A stretch of 64,000 nucleotides of DNA from Candidatus Eisenbacteria bacterium (GTDB lineage: Bacteria; Eisenbacteria; RBG-16-71-46; SZUA-252): assembly GCA_005893275.1 (NCBI GenBank), contig VBOW01000035.1:1-64000 (forward strand), given 5' to 3'. The notes under the pieces were generated by a model that saw only the letters and a program-made list of their open reading frames with translations, ran no database searches and was not told where the DNA came from. Below are positions 1 through 8,538 of this stretch, in pieces; position 1 is the stretch's first letter; each line of letters begins with the position of its first letter. The translations under genes were made by a program, and so were the position numbers.

Positions 1-966
1 GCCGAGCGCGAGGCCGGCAAACGCGGCGCCAAGCCCCACGGGGCCGAGCCCTGCCGAGAGATCGAGCGCGTACCCCACGATATCCTTGATGTAGCGGAAC
101 GCGAACGACCCCGGATAGTGTAGGACGTACTCCAACACCCCCGGCAGATGAGCGCCGAGCATCCGCGACGACGAATAACCTGGATACTGCGGCGTGTAGA
201 GGAGCATCGGATTCCCCTGGATCGCGAAACCCCCGCGCGCCCCCTGAATCGCGGCGAGCCACGGCACGCAGAGCGCCGCGTATACCGCGGCGAACGCGAA
301 GGCGCGCGTCCATCGAGGCGCGCCTGCGCTGGGCTCGGACCGCGCCGCTATCCAGAGCCAGACCGGGAGGAACAGAAGCGATTCACCGCGCAGGTACCAC
401 GCCCCGGCGGCGGCCACCGCGGCCGTGCCGGCAGCCGGGATCCCACCTGAGCCGAGGAGGAGGATCCATACCGCGAGCTCGAGCAGGGCGGCGGGTACCT
501 GGCTCATCCCCGGATTGTAGAAGTCGAGCAGGAGCGGACAGGCGAGCGCGCATGCCGCGGCCCACGACCCAGCGCGGGAGGAATGAACCTTCGCGCCCCA
601 CCAGTAGGTCAGCGCGACAAGCAGGGCATGAGCCACCGCGCCCAGGTAGAGGAAGCCTGCCGGAAGCGGGACGCCGAGCTTGAGCAGAAGCGCGCCGAGC
701 ACCGCGTAGAGCGGCATGCGCCAGAGCACGGGGAACGGCGACCCTTCGTGGCCCAGAAAAACGGGATAGGTGTAGAGGGACGTGAAACCCTGGCCGCGCG
801 CGATCTGGCGGGCTTCCTGGGAATAATCCCAGAGATCGCTTCCGGGCGCGATCCCCGGGATCGCCGCGAGGGCGAAGACGCTCGCCGCCGCCAGCGCGAG
901 GATCGCCCAGAGGAGCGCGATCCGCAACCGGGCTCCACCCTGGGCCGATGGCCCTGAGAATCCCAT
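1..966 (-). CDS. GT-C type membrane glycosyltransferase (ArnT/PMT-like), 3' end cut by window edge
   Basis: This frame is open from an ATG at 966 down to base 1, so at least 322 residues are present and the C-terminus lies outside. It encodes hydrophobic helices from about residue 15 onward. The first long loop reads GSDLWDYSQEARQIARGQG, which matches the acidic D..Y..A motif of the periplasmic loop in GT-C enzymes (PMT/ArnT/GT39). Those enzymes transfer sugars from polyprenyl-phosphate donors outside the inner membrane. Family assignment rests on this loop and the following membrane topology. The acceptor is unknown. It lies 41 bases downstream of the symporter gene on the same strand. No good ribosome-binding site is visible. 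Confidence 0.7.
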   Translation of the reverse strand, partial: MGFSGPSAQGGARLRIALLWAILALAAASVFALAAIPGIAPGSDLWDYSQEARQIARGQGFTSLYTYPVFLGHEGSPFPVLWRMPLYAVLGALLLKLGVPLPAGFLYLGAVAHALLVALTYWWGAKVHSSRAGSWAAACALACPLLLDFYNPGMSQVPAALLELAVWILLLGSGGIPAAGTAAVAAAGAWYLRGESLLFLPVWLWIAARSEPSAGAPRWTRAFAFAAVYAALCVPWLAAIQGARGGFAIQGNPMLLYTPQYPGYSSSRMLGAHLPGVLEYVLHYPGSFAFRYIKDIVGYALDLSAGLGPVGLGAAFAGLALG

Positions 967-1007
967 GTCCGCAGAATACAGCAGAAAGCGCTTCGCGCGA
1001 CCTGAGC

Positions 1008-2429
1008 CTACGCTGCGACGCGATCGTCCGCGCTCTGCCTCGCCCGCCTCCCGCGGCCGAGCATCCAGAAGAGCACGCTCACAAGGAGTCCTGCGTAGAT
1101 CGGCTCCAAAGACAGGAAATAGGCTCCGGAGGGGCCGGGCCGGTATCGCGAGAGCAGCCAGGCCAGCGATACCCCGCCGCTCACCGCGATGCTCCACGCC
1201 GCCGCGGGAGGGCGCATCCGCCATCGAGGGTGATAGGAGCTTGCGAGAGGAACGAGGAGCGCCGGGACGCCAATCGAGCCCACGTCGTGCCATAGATCCA
1301 CGGCGGAGCGGAAAAATAGCGCGAGCACGACCGAGATGAGCGCCGTCACGAGAAATCCGATCTGTGCGTAGCGGTTCACCCGCGACTCATCCCGTTCCAG
1401 GCGCCATCGCCAAATCAAGTCCCGCCCGAAATTCACGCCGCCGATGAAAGTGTAGCCGTCGACGGTCGACATCACCGTCGCGAGAAGTCCGAGATAGAAG
1501 ACCCCCTGCACGACCGGGGGAAGAAAACCGATCGCGAGTGCCGGGTAGGAGGCGGTCGGGTTCGGGAGCGCCGGCATGAGCGCCCGGGCGTACATGCCGG
1601 TGAACGTGGTGAGGAAATCAAAGAGCATCCAGAAGCCGATCGAGATGAGTACGCCGCGTTGCGCGGTCCTTTCGTCTTTCGCCGCGAAGCAGCGCTGATA
1701 GAACGTGGGCTCGACCAGCGTCTGAAGGGCGATGAAATACCACACGAAGACGTACTGGGGCGAGTTCCCCCCGTGCCATACGAAATGGGACGGCGGGACG
1801 TGCGTCCGCAAGAAATCGAGGCCCCCGAACCTCGCGGCGAGGAGCGGCAGCCCGACCAGGAATCCCAGGTACATGAGAACGAATTGGACGTTGTCGACAT
1901 TGACCACCGACCGCATGCCGCCGCGGAAGGAATAGGCCGTGGAGAAGAACGTCCCCACGAGCACGGCCGGAATGAGAGCCCAGCCGAAGATCATCTGGAT
2001 CAGGATGCCGAGCATGAGAACGTACGGGGCGGGAGAGGAAAGCACCTGGATGACTCCCGCCCCGAGGAGCGCAGCCGGCCGGCCGTAGGCGCGATCCAGC
2101 TGGTCCGGGACCGTGTAGAGCTCCGAGCGGCGCGCGCGGCGCGCGAAAAAGATCGCGAAGAGCGCGGCCCCGAGATAGTACGGCACGCCAAAGACGAGCC
2201 AGTTCGAGACGCCGTAGCGGTAGGAATATTCCCCCACGCCGAGCACCCCGCCGTACCACGTGGAAACGAGGGTCGCCACGAAGGAGGGGAGCGCCAGGGT
2301 GCGTCCCATGACCAGGTATTCGACGGGCCCTCGGCGAGCCACTCCGAAGAGACGCGCGCCCACGTAGAGGAGAAAAGCCGCATACGCTGCGATGAGCGCC
2401 AGGTCTACGGGGTGGAGCGGTGCGCTCAG
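1008..2429 (-). CDS. Sodium:solute symporter (SSS family), probable thiamine or precursor permease
   Basis: The protein has about 473 residues and roughly 12-13 membrane helices. The family signature region GVLGVGEYSYRYG and the helix containing STAYSFRGGMRSVVNVDNVQ are typical of SSS transporters. No ATG, GTG or TTG precedes the first helix except far inside the upstream receptor gene. The best start is a CTG at 2429 that overlaps the receptor stop as CTGA, with AAGG seven bases upstream. That start gives an N-terminus SAPLHPVDLALIAAY, normal for the family. Co-transcription behind a TPP riboswitch and TonB receptor suggests thiamine-related uptake across the inner membrane. SSS members have been linked to thiamine regulons elsewhere. 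The substrate is inferred from context only. Confidence 0.8.
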   Translation of the reverse strand: MSAPLHPVDLALIAAYAAFLLYVGARLFGVARRGPVEYLVMGRTLALPSFVATLVSTWYGGVLGVGEYSYRYGVSNWLVFGVPYYLGAALFAIFFARRARRSELYTVPDQLDRAYGRPAALLGAGVIQVLSSPAPYVLMLGILIQMIFGWALIPAVLVGTFFSTAYSFRGGMRSVVNVDNVQFVLMYLGFLVGLPLLAARFGGLDFLRTHVPPSHFVWHGGNSPQYVFVWYFIALQTLVEPTFYQRCFAAKDERTAQRGVLISIGFWMLFDFLTTFTGMYARALMPALPNPTASYPALAIGFLPPVVQGVFYLGLLATVMSTVDGYTFIGGVNFGRDLIWRWRLERDESRVNRYAQIGFLVTALISVVLALFFRSAVDLWHDVGSIGVPALLVPLASSYHPRWRMRPPAAAWSIAVSGGVSLAWLLSRYRPGPSGAYFLSLEPIYAGLLVSVLFWMLGRGRRARQSADDRVAA

Positions 2430-4984
2430 AAGTCCGCCTTCAGGCTCGCGAAGACAGACCGCGTGGCGGCAGGATAGAAATACGGGACCTCCGCGTACAC
2501 ATATCCGGCCGTCTCGTAGCGGAGGTCCGTGAGATTCATGCCCCGCAATTCGAGAGAGAGGCGGCGCGCGCCAAGGGGCCCGAACCCGCCGGTCCCGCCG
2601 AGATCGAACGAAAGAAGTCCGTTCCATGTCGCGTGCTCTTCGATGAGCTTTTTCTGATACCCGGGAGCGCTCTGGAGCGCCGGGTTCTTCCGGTTGTCCT
2701 CGGAGTTGTCTAGGTATTGGCGGCCGGCTTCGTTCAGCGTGAGCGCCGCGCGCGCACGGCGATGCCTGTAACCGACCGTGAGATTAGCGAGTCGGCTTGG
2801 GAACCCCGCGATCGTATTCCCACCGAAGTCGTTCACCGTCGTCGAATCGACGAACTCGCGATAATCGCGGAATCGATTCCGGCTCAGGGAGACGTTTCCG
2901 GACACCTCGAATCCGCTCGCGTGGGCCCAGCCACCTTCGAGCTCGACCCCTTGGTGCACGGAGCGGGCCGCATTCCCCGTGATCGGGACCCCGAGAGCGT
3001 CGATCTGCCCGTTGGCCACGATTTCGTTTCGGAAATCAAGCCGGAACCCGGTGAGCCTCAGGTAGGAGTTCCCATTCCGGTAGCCGAGCCCCGCCTCGTA
3101 ATCGTTCAGGTGTTCCGGGTCGATCAGGGGATCCCGGTAAACATGGGCCGCGACATCGACGACCCGGAAGAGCGGAACCGCCGTGGGATCGTCCGCCCGG
3201 TAGATCTCGCTCAGAATCGGCTCGGTCTGCGTGTGCGCATAGTTTCCGAACACGTTCCACCGTTCCGTAGCGTTCCAGTTGAGCCCGATCCGGGGACTCA
3301 GGAACGAGTACGTGAGGTGGAAGTCATACCCCGAGTAGCGGTCCTTTCCAATCGCGTACCGGGTCTGTCGCCACTGGAGACTCCCCGTCAGCTTGAGATC
3401 GGGCCGGAGCAAGTACCCCTCCTGCACGAACCCCGACAGGGCCCTGACCCGGCCCGCGTAGTCGTAGAAAACGTGGTTCGGGTCCGTTCCCAGCGGCAGC
3501 GCCTGGGCCCAGGTCAGCTCGCCCCAGTGCCGGCCCTCGTGCTCGCGCCACTCCGCGCCCACGGTCAGCTCGCCTTTTCCGTGCGAATACCTCGCGCGGG
3601 GGATCCAGCCGTAATGACGGTTCCTCACCCAGAGCCGCTGCGTCATGTCCGAGCCGATCACGAGGAATCGGCCGTCCGGTTGCATCGCCGGCGCTCCGGT
3701 TGAATCGACGGCGTAGTAGCCCGCCGGGTAGAGCGAATCGGAGTCCACCTCGAAGCTCGGCAGGCGCCGTGATGAGAAGCTCTGGGGGCCATACGGGAAG
3801 TCATCGTAATAGCCCTTCCCGGGGAAATAGAACGCGGACGAGGTCAGGGCGACGCGCTCACCGAGTTTCACATCCTGGATCAGCTCGTAGTGCGGCTCGA
3901 AGAAATTGTCGGTTTCGTTTCGCCAATTGAGCGGGTTGATCCTTCGGTCCTTCCCGGCGTCGCCCGTGATCGCGCCGTCCAGGTAGGGACGGTCCACGCC
4001 GTAAAACGCCAGGTGGAGCTGCTCGGGGCCGCCGTACAGGTTGAGCCGCGACGTGATCCAGGAGTCGATCCGCGCGGCCGAGAGGTAATAGGACCAAAGT
4101 CTGGACCACGAGAGGTCGCGATAGCCCTGAGAAATGATCCGCGAGTAGCGCCCGGAAAGCGCGTAGGTGCCGTCGAGAAGCCCCGATTGATAGTCCATCG
4201 AGAAGCGCCGCGTGTCGTAGCTCCCGACGCCGGTCTGAATGGAGAGCCTCCGTTCCGTGGGAATCGCGACCGTCTCCAGATTCACCGAGCCCCCGACCGC
4301 GCTCGCCCCGTAGAGCGCGCTCCCCACCCCCCGCTGCACCTGAAGCGATTGCGCGCTCGAGACCAGGTCCGGGTGGTCCACCCAGTAGACCTCATGCGTT
4401 TCCGGGTCGTTGAGGGGAATGCCGTTGATCGTGACCGCAACGCGGCGCTGGGGGAACCCGCGAATCTTGACGTAGGAGTATCCGATCCCGTTTCCGGCGT
4501 CGGAGTAGGCGTAGACGCTCGGGGTCTCGGCGAGGAGCATCGGCACGTCCTGTGCCCAATAGTGCTCTTGAATCGTCTTTCGATCGAGGTCGGTGAACGC
4601 GACCGCGGACCCGCGCTCGGTCGCGCGCGTGGTGGTCACCTCCACGGGCGGAACGGGCACCGGCTTGGGCTCGAGCCGGAACTCGACCGAGACCGTGTCC
4701 GCGCCCAGGCTCACGCTCCGCCTTTCCGGCGCGAAACCAAGCCGGGACGCCTCGAGCTCGTAGGTTCCCGGGGCGACATTCGAGAACAGAAACTCCCCGC
4801 CGCGGCCGGTGGCCGTTTCCATGGCAGGAGCGAGGATCCGCACCCTGGCATCCGAGAGGGGCTCTCCGCTCCGTGCGTCGAGCACGCGGCCTGTGAGCGG
4901 CGCGCCGGGATCCGCCAAGGCATGGCTCGAGAGCGCAATCACGAGCGTGGCTGCAACGATAGGCAGAGCGGGGCGAAGCTTCAT
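2426..4984 (-). CDS. TonB-dependent outer-membrane receptor, TPP-riboswitch controlled
   Basis: This is a protein of about 852 residues. A signal peptide runs to about residue 24 (MKLRPALPIV..., ending SHALA). A carboxypeptidase-regulatory-like Ig domain (GRVLDARSGEPLSDARV) covers about 28-110. The plug domain follows with VKIRGFPQRRVAVTINGIPL and GVGSALYGASAVGGSVN. A large barrel ends in KADF, with the terminal Phe usual for outer-membrane proteins. ATG 4984 is preferred because AGGA lies 11 bases upstream; GTG 4993 is the alternative. The riboswitch upstream predicts repression by TPP, so the likely cargo is thiamine or a precursor. The symporter gene overlaps its stop by four bases. The cargo is inferred. 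Confidence 0.93.
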   Translation of the reverse strand: MKLRPALPIVAATLVIALSSHALADPGAPLTGRVLDARSGEPLSDARVRILAPAMETATGRGGEFLFSNVAPGTYELEASRLGFAPERRSVSLGADTVSVEFRLEPKPVPVPPVEVTTTRATERGSAVAFTDLDRKTIQEHYWAQDVPMLLAETPSVYAYSDAGNGIGYSYVKIRGFPQRRVAVTINGIPLNDPETHEVYWVDHPDLVSSAQSLQVQRGVGSALYGASAVGGSVNLETVAIPTERRLSIQTGVGSYDTRRFSMDYQSGLLDGTYALSGRYSRIISQGYRDLSWSRLWSYYLSAARIDSWITSRLNLYGGPEQLHLAFYGVDRPYLDGAITGDAGKDRRINPLNWRNETDNFFEPHYELIQDVKLGERVALTSSAFYFPGKGYYDDFPYGPQSFSSRRLPSFEVDSDSLYPAGYYAVDSTGAPAMQPDGRFLVIGSDMTQRLWVRNRHYGWIPRARYSHGKGELTVGAEWREHEGRHWGELTWAQALPLGTDPNHVFYDYAGRVRALSGFVQEGYLLRPDLKLTGSLQWRQTRYAIGKDRYSGYDFHLTYSFLSPRIGLNWNATERWNVFGNYAHTQTEPILSEIYRADDPTAVPLFRVVDVAAHVYRDPLIDPEHLNDYEAGLGYRNGNSYLRLTGFRLDFRNEIVANGQIDALGVPITGNAARSVHQGVELEGGWAHASGFEVSGNVSLSRNRFRDYREFVDSTTVNDFGGNTIAGFPSRLANLTVGYRHRRARAALTLNEAGRQYLDNSEDNRKNPALQSAPGYQKKLIEEHATWNGLLSFDLGGTGGFGPLGARRLSLELRGMNLTDLRYETAGYVYAEVPYFYPAATRSVFASLKADF

Positions 4985-5014
4985 CGACAGCACCGTCCTT
5001 TCGAAAATAATCGA

Positions 5015-5037
5015 GCCGCGCTCCGAGGGAACGCGGC
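5015..5037 (-). promoter_or_regulatory. Hairpin between TPP aptamer and receptor start (possible expression platform)
   Basis: On the minus strand GCCGCG pairs with CGCGGC across an 11-base loop. A T-rich stretch (TCGATTATTTT) follows just before the Shine-Dalgarno. It could act as a terminator-like element controlled by the aptamer. The stem is only 6 bp and the T run is interrupted, so the mechanism is uncertain. Confidence 0.35.
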
Positions 5038-5061
5038 ACAGTACGGAAGGTCGGACTGTCC

Positions 5062-5143
5062 CCGTTTCCCTACGCTGGCATGACCCAGATCAGGTTTTTA
5101 GGGTTTGCTCTCAGGCCGGTTTTCTTCCGGCCACCCCTAACGG
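5062..5143 (-). promoter_or_regulatory. TPP (THI element) riboswitch
   Basis: Read on the minus strand, the conserved THI-box parts occur in order. Closing stem CCGTT (5143-5139) pairs with AACGG (5066-5062). GGGGTGG follows, then a hairpin GGCCGG/CCGGCC, CTGAGA (5114-5109), ACCTGATCTGGGT (5095-5083) and GCCAGCGTAGGGA (5079-5067). This is the classic thiamine-pyrophosphate aptamer. It ends about 80 bases before the TonB receptor start and on the same strand. It should shut off the receptor and symporter when TPP is abundant. Confidence 0.96.
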
Positions 5144-5212
5144 TTAGAACAAGCATTGTGCCGGAGAGAGAGTGTGTCAAGCGGGAGTTGTGAAGCGGCG
5201 TCGGGCGCCGCG

Positions 5213-5632
5213 TTACTGCGTCGCGAAGGCAGCCGGGTCGGAAACTTCCACCCGGTCGGGGAAGAGCACGGTGAGCTGCCAGCGATAGACCGTCTGCCGC
5301 TTCATCCTCGCGCCGAGCTCTTGAGGGATGACCCAGGCGTTGTTCGTGAGCCGCGGGCTCACGAAAAGAGATTCCTCCTGCACGCCCATGACCTTGACCC
5401 TGTAGCCCGAGGCCCCGGTCACATCACGCCACTCGAGCCTGACGCGGTTCGGCTTCGAGAACGTCGAGTGCATCTGGTAGAGGATCGGGCCCTGCTCCGG
5501 CACCCTAGGAACCGGCTTCCCGTGCGGGGCCGCGCGCGGGGAGACGAACCCGAGATAGAGCCCGCTGCACGCGGTCAGAAGCGCGAAACCAGCGACCGCG
5601 ATGACCGACAAGGCTTCCCTGCGATTTGCCAT
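5213..5632 (-). CDS. Small lipoprotein with fibronectin-III-like domain
   Basis: The protein has 139 residues starting at ATG 5632, chosen because GGAGGGG lies six bases upstream. The N-terminus MANRREALSV leads into a hydrophobic stretch and a lipobox LLTAC, so it should be lipid-anchored. The remainder holds a pattern (RLEWRDVTGASGYRVKVMG ... VYRWQLTVLF) typical of Fn3-like beta-sandwiches, in which a W-x-(V)xGAxGYxV motif precedes a YRW strand. The gene lies just upstream of the TPP riboswitch on the same strand. Its stop is 70 bases before the aptamer, so it is probably a separate unit. Function unknown. Confidence 0.8.
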   Translation of the reverse strand: MANRREALSVIAVAGFALLTACSGLYLGFVSPRAAPHGKPVPRVPEQGPILYQMHSTFSKPNRVRLEWRDVTGASGYRVKVMGVQEESLFVSPRLTNNAWVIPQELGARMKRQTVYRWQLTVLFPDRVEVSDPAAFATQ

Positions 5633-5655
5633 CGTTTCCCCTCCGGTGCTAGGCT
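5626..5655 (+). promoter_or_regulatory. Candidate sigma70-type promoter for thiN
   Basis: TTGCCA at 5626-5631 and TAGGCT at 5650-5655 are separated by 18 bases. The -10 is preceded by TGC, an extended -10 form. The thiN ATG is 63 bases downstream. The -35 lies inside the divergent lipoprotein start. Seen by eye only. Confidence 0.4.
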
Positions 5656-5717
5656 GGCGCTGCGGCCACGTTGTCCGATGAGGCAGCATACCACCAGCCA
5701 CGATTGCGACCCGCGCG

Positions 5718-6365
5718 ATGCCCTACGCTGTCATTCTCACGAACGGAATGCCGCCCACCGCCGCCGCGCTCCGCCGGGCGCTCACCCGCTCCGCGCTCTT
5801 CGTCTGCGCGGACGGAGGCGCGAACACGGCCCGACAATTCGGCGTGACGCCGGCGGCCATCATCGGCGACTTCGACTCGGTGGCCCCGGACACGGTCAGC
5901 CATTTTCGGGACGTACCTCAGATCCGCGACGCGGGCGAGGATCGCACCGATACCGAGAAGGCGATCGAATACGCGCTTGGGAAGGGCGCCTTCGACGAGA
6001 TCAAACTGCTCGGCGGCGGCTCGGGGCGGCTCGATCACGTGATCGGCCACATCGGCCTTCTGCGGAAGTATCTCGGCCGCGTGCGGATCGTGATGGAGGG
6101 AGGCGACGGTCGTGCCTACGTCGCGGACAAGGATCAAGAAATCGAGTGCCCCCGAGGAACCGTGGTCTCCTTCTTCGCCGTCGCGAGCCCGGTGGAGGGC
6201 GTCACCACCGAAAATCTCCGCTACCCTCTCCGGAATCGCACGCTCGAGCTGGGACTTCAAGATTCCATCTCCAATATCGTGGAGGCGACTCCCGCCTGGA
6301 TCCGCTTCAAGCGCGGCACCCTCCTCGTCGTGGAAGTCACGAATCCGCGGACCGGCCGCGGGTGA
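5718..6365 (+). CDS. thiN: Thiamine pyrophosphokinase
   Basis: This protein of 215 residues is the usual length for the family, which converts thiamine and ATP to thiamine pyrophosphate in the cytoplasm. Diagnostic motifs appear in order: ADGGAN (31-36), GDFDS (50-54), DRTDTEKA (75-82) and GGGSGRLDH (99-107), followed by a C-terminal beta-sandwich substrate domain. It sits divergent to, and 0.6 kb from, a TPP-riboswitch-controlled TonB receptor and symporter. That context supports thiamine salvage: import, then pyrophosphorylation. It is not itself preceded by a riboswitch. The 3' end overlaps the convergent histidine kinase gene by 29 bases. No strong Shine-Dalgarno is visible at ATG 5718. 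Confidence 0.95.
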   Translation: MPYAVILTNGMPPTAAALRRALTRSALFVCADGGANTARQFGVTPAAIIGDFDSVAPDTVSHFRDVPQIRDAGEDRTDTEKAIEYALGKGAFDEIKLLGGGSGRLDHVIGHIGLLRKYLGRVRIVMEGGDGRAYVADKDQEIECPRGTVVSFFAVASPVEGVTTENLRYPLRNRTLELGLQDSISNIVEATPAWIRFKRGTLLVVEVTNPRTGRG

Positions 6366-8013
6366 TCGAGATGCCGACCGTCGTTCCCCGCCCTTCCCCG
6401 GGACTATCGATCGTCACCGTGCCTCCCATCATCTCGACCAGTTCCTTGACGATCACGAGACCCAACCCGCTCCCGCCGAACTTTCGCGTCATGGATGCGT
6501 CCGCCTGTGAAAATTTCTGGAACAGGAACTCGCGCCGTTGGAGCGGAATCCCGATCCCGGTATCCCGCACCTCGATGTCCACGTAGGGCGAGCCCGAGGG
6601 TGCCGCTACCGAGACCGACACCGACCCCTCGCTCGTGAACTTGATCGCGTTCCCGATGACGTTCACGAGGATCTGGCGGAGGCGCGCGGAATCGGCCTGG
6701 ACCACAATCCCGGGACTCAAGCCCGCAGAGCTGAGTCTGAGCCCCTTCGCGCGCGCCTGGACGTCGAGGGTCTCGATCACATCGGACAGCAGCGGCTCGA
6801 GCATCACATCCTCCAGCTCCACTTCGAGGCGCCCGGCTTCGATCCGCGAGAGATCGAGCACGTCGTTGATCAGGTCGAGGAGGTGCGTGCTGCTCGCGAG
6901 CGCGTGGCGAAGCAGCTCCTTTTGCTCGGCTTCATCCTGGCAGAGGTCGTCGATGATCAGGTTCAAGAACCCGATGATCGAGTTGAGCGGTGTTCGCAGC
7001 TCGTGCGACGTGTTCGCGAGGAATTCGCTCTTCATCCGGTCCGCGGCGCGAAGCCGCTCCACGAGACGTTCGAGCTGATCGTTCTTCTCCTGAAGCTCCG
7101 ATTCGTGCTGCCGAACCGACTCGACCAGCCGCACATTCTGCACGGCAGTCCCGATCTGATAACCCACCGCACGCAGGAGATCCGACTCGCGCGAGGAAAG
7201 CTTCTCCCCCGCGATGCTCAGAATGGAGATCACCCCCACCACCTCGCCTCGCGCGAGGAGCGGCATATGCACCACGGTGGCGATGCTCCGGTCGAGAAGC
7301 TCCGACTCGGCGACCAGCTCCCGCGTCTGCATGGCGCGAAGCACCGCTGGGTTGACCGAGTCGGGAATCATGCGGGGAGAGAGCTTGATCGAGGGGTTCA
7401 GGTAGCTGGCTTCGCCGACCAAGCGGAGAGCCGATTCCCCCGCGTCGTAGCGCTGGATCCAACACGCGTCCATGCCGAGGCCTTCCACCACCTGGCGCGA
7501 GACGGCGCCGAGCATCTCTTGAGGATCGTGGCTGCTTCCCGTCGCGACCGCGATCGCGGCGAACGCGGCCAGCTCCTGGGCGCGCCGAAGGGATTCCGCT
7601 TCGATCCAGCGCTGCTGACCCATCTCCACGACGGTGGCGATGTAACGCACCTCCGCGGACTCGCCGCCGGTGACCGGGGTGATCGCGAGCATCATCGGAC
7701 AGGAATCGCCGAGGGAGGAGCGGAAGTCCACTTCCCCGGCCCAGCGCCCCTCGCGGTCGACCTCCTCGAAGATGCGATCCTCGAGATCGCCGGCCTGGTC
7801 CGACCAGAGGAAGCGCCGGAGGAACGATCCGGGCAGGATCGAGGAGTTGATCCCGGCGAGGCTGGATAGGGCGTGGTTCACGGCGACGATGCGCCGGTCT
7901 TTCGCGAGAAGAATCATCCCCACCGGCGTGCGCTCGAAATGCTCGCGCAGGGCTTCGCCCAGACCGGGTACCTGGACCGACGCCGGCAGCATGGTTTGTC
8001 GAAGCGGAGCCAT
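6337..8013 (-). CDS. Cytoplasmic PAS-GAF sensor histidine kinase
   Basis: The protein has about 558 residues. A PAS domain lies at about 20-140 (FERTPVGMILLAKDRRIVAVN) and a GAF domain at about 155-305. A coiled-coil is followed by the HisKA box SHELRTPLNS with the phospho-acceptor His. The HATPase domain has N (NVIGNAIKFT), G1 (DTGIGI) and G2 (GGSGLGL) boxes. No membrane helix is evident, so it probably senses an internal signal. ATG 8013 is chosen over TTG 8031 because GGGGGA lies 10 bases upstream. No response regulator is adjacent. The 3' end overlaps thiN convergently. The signal is unknown. Confidence 0.92.
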   Translation of the reverse strand: MAPLRQTMLPASVQVPGLGEALREHFERTPVGMILLAKDRRIVAVNHALSSLAGINSSILPGSFLRRFLWSDQAGDLEDRIFEEVDREGRWAGEVDFRSSLGDSCPMMLAITPVTGGESAEVRYIATVVEMGQQRWIEAESLRRAQELAAFAAIAVATGSSHDPQEMLGAVSRQVVEGLGMDACWIQRYDAGESALRLVGEASYLNPSIKLSPRMIPDSVNPAVLRAMQTRELVAESELLDRSIATVVHMPLLARGEVVGVISILSIAGEKLSSRESDLLRAVGYQIGTAVQNVRLVESVRQHESELQEKNDQLERLVERLRAADRMKSEFLANTSHELRTPLNSIIGFLNLIIDDLCQDEAEQKELLRHALASSTHLLDLINDVLDLSRIEAGRLEVELEDVMLEPLLSDVIETLDVQARAKGLRLSSAGLSPGIVVQADSARLRQILVNVIGNAIKFTSEGSVSVSVAAPSGSPYVDIEVRDTGIGIPLQRREFLFQKFSQADASMTRKFGGSGLGLVIVKELVEMMGGTVTIDSPGEGRGTTVGISITRGRSADS

Positions 8014-8181
8014 TCGCGGGAAGTCCCCCAAAAGCCGGAGAGCAGCCTACCCAACGACTTATCGTCTCAGGATGGGGCCTTCTCCAGCCGTTTCTGGGGG
8101 TCTGGACGCCGCCGATCTGGGCGGTTATCTTCCGGTGCGGCATCTCCGAAGGCATGCACCCCACCCGGGGAGGGGTACGAG

Positions 8182-8508
8182 ATGACGAAGGTTTCGGCGG
8201 GGGTCTTGGCCGGGGTCTTGCTCGGTTTCCTTTACGGGTTGTTCAACGCCCGCGGCGAGGGCTCCGCGGCGGCGATATCGGCGAGCCTCCTCGGCCGGAC
8301 CTCGCAGGGAATCATCACCGGTATTCTGGCCGCCTACGCCAGCAAGGGCTCCACGCCGCTCTGGCGGGGTGCACTCTGGGGAGTCCTCATCGGGCTGGGG
8401 CTCGGCGTGCTCGCCGGCCTGCCCGCGCACGCGATCCCGCAATCGCTTCTACCTTCGGCGCTTCTCGGGCTCGCCTGCGGGCTCGCCGCGGCCAAGGCGA
8501 AGCGCTAG
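8182..8508 (+). CDS. Small membrane protein, about three to four helices
   Basis: This protein of 108 residues starts at ATG 8182, which is preceded by GGGGAGGGG. It begins MTKVSAGVLAGVLLGFLYG. Glycine-rich hydrophobic segments occur at about 4-22, 35-52, 60-80 and 88-104, and it ends in a basic tail AAAKAKR. The repeated G-x-L-x-G packing suggests a compact helical bundle in the inner membrane. It stands alone between the divergent sensor kinase and the convergent M16 protease gene. I recognise no family. Confidence 0.7.
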   Translation: MTKVSAGVLAGVLLGFLYGLFNARGEGSAAAISASLLGRTSQGIITGILAAYASKGSTPLWRGALWGVLIGLGLGVLAGLPAHAIPQSLLPSALLGLACGLAAAKAKR

Positions 8509-8538
8509 CGTCCTCGCCGCCTTCCCGGATCGGAGGGG

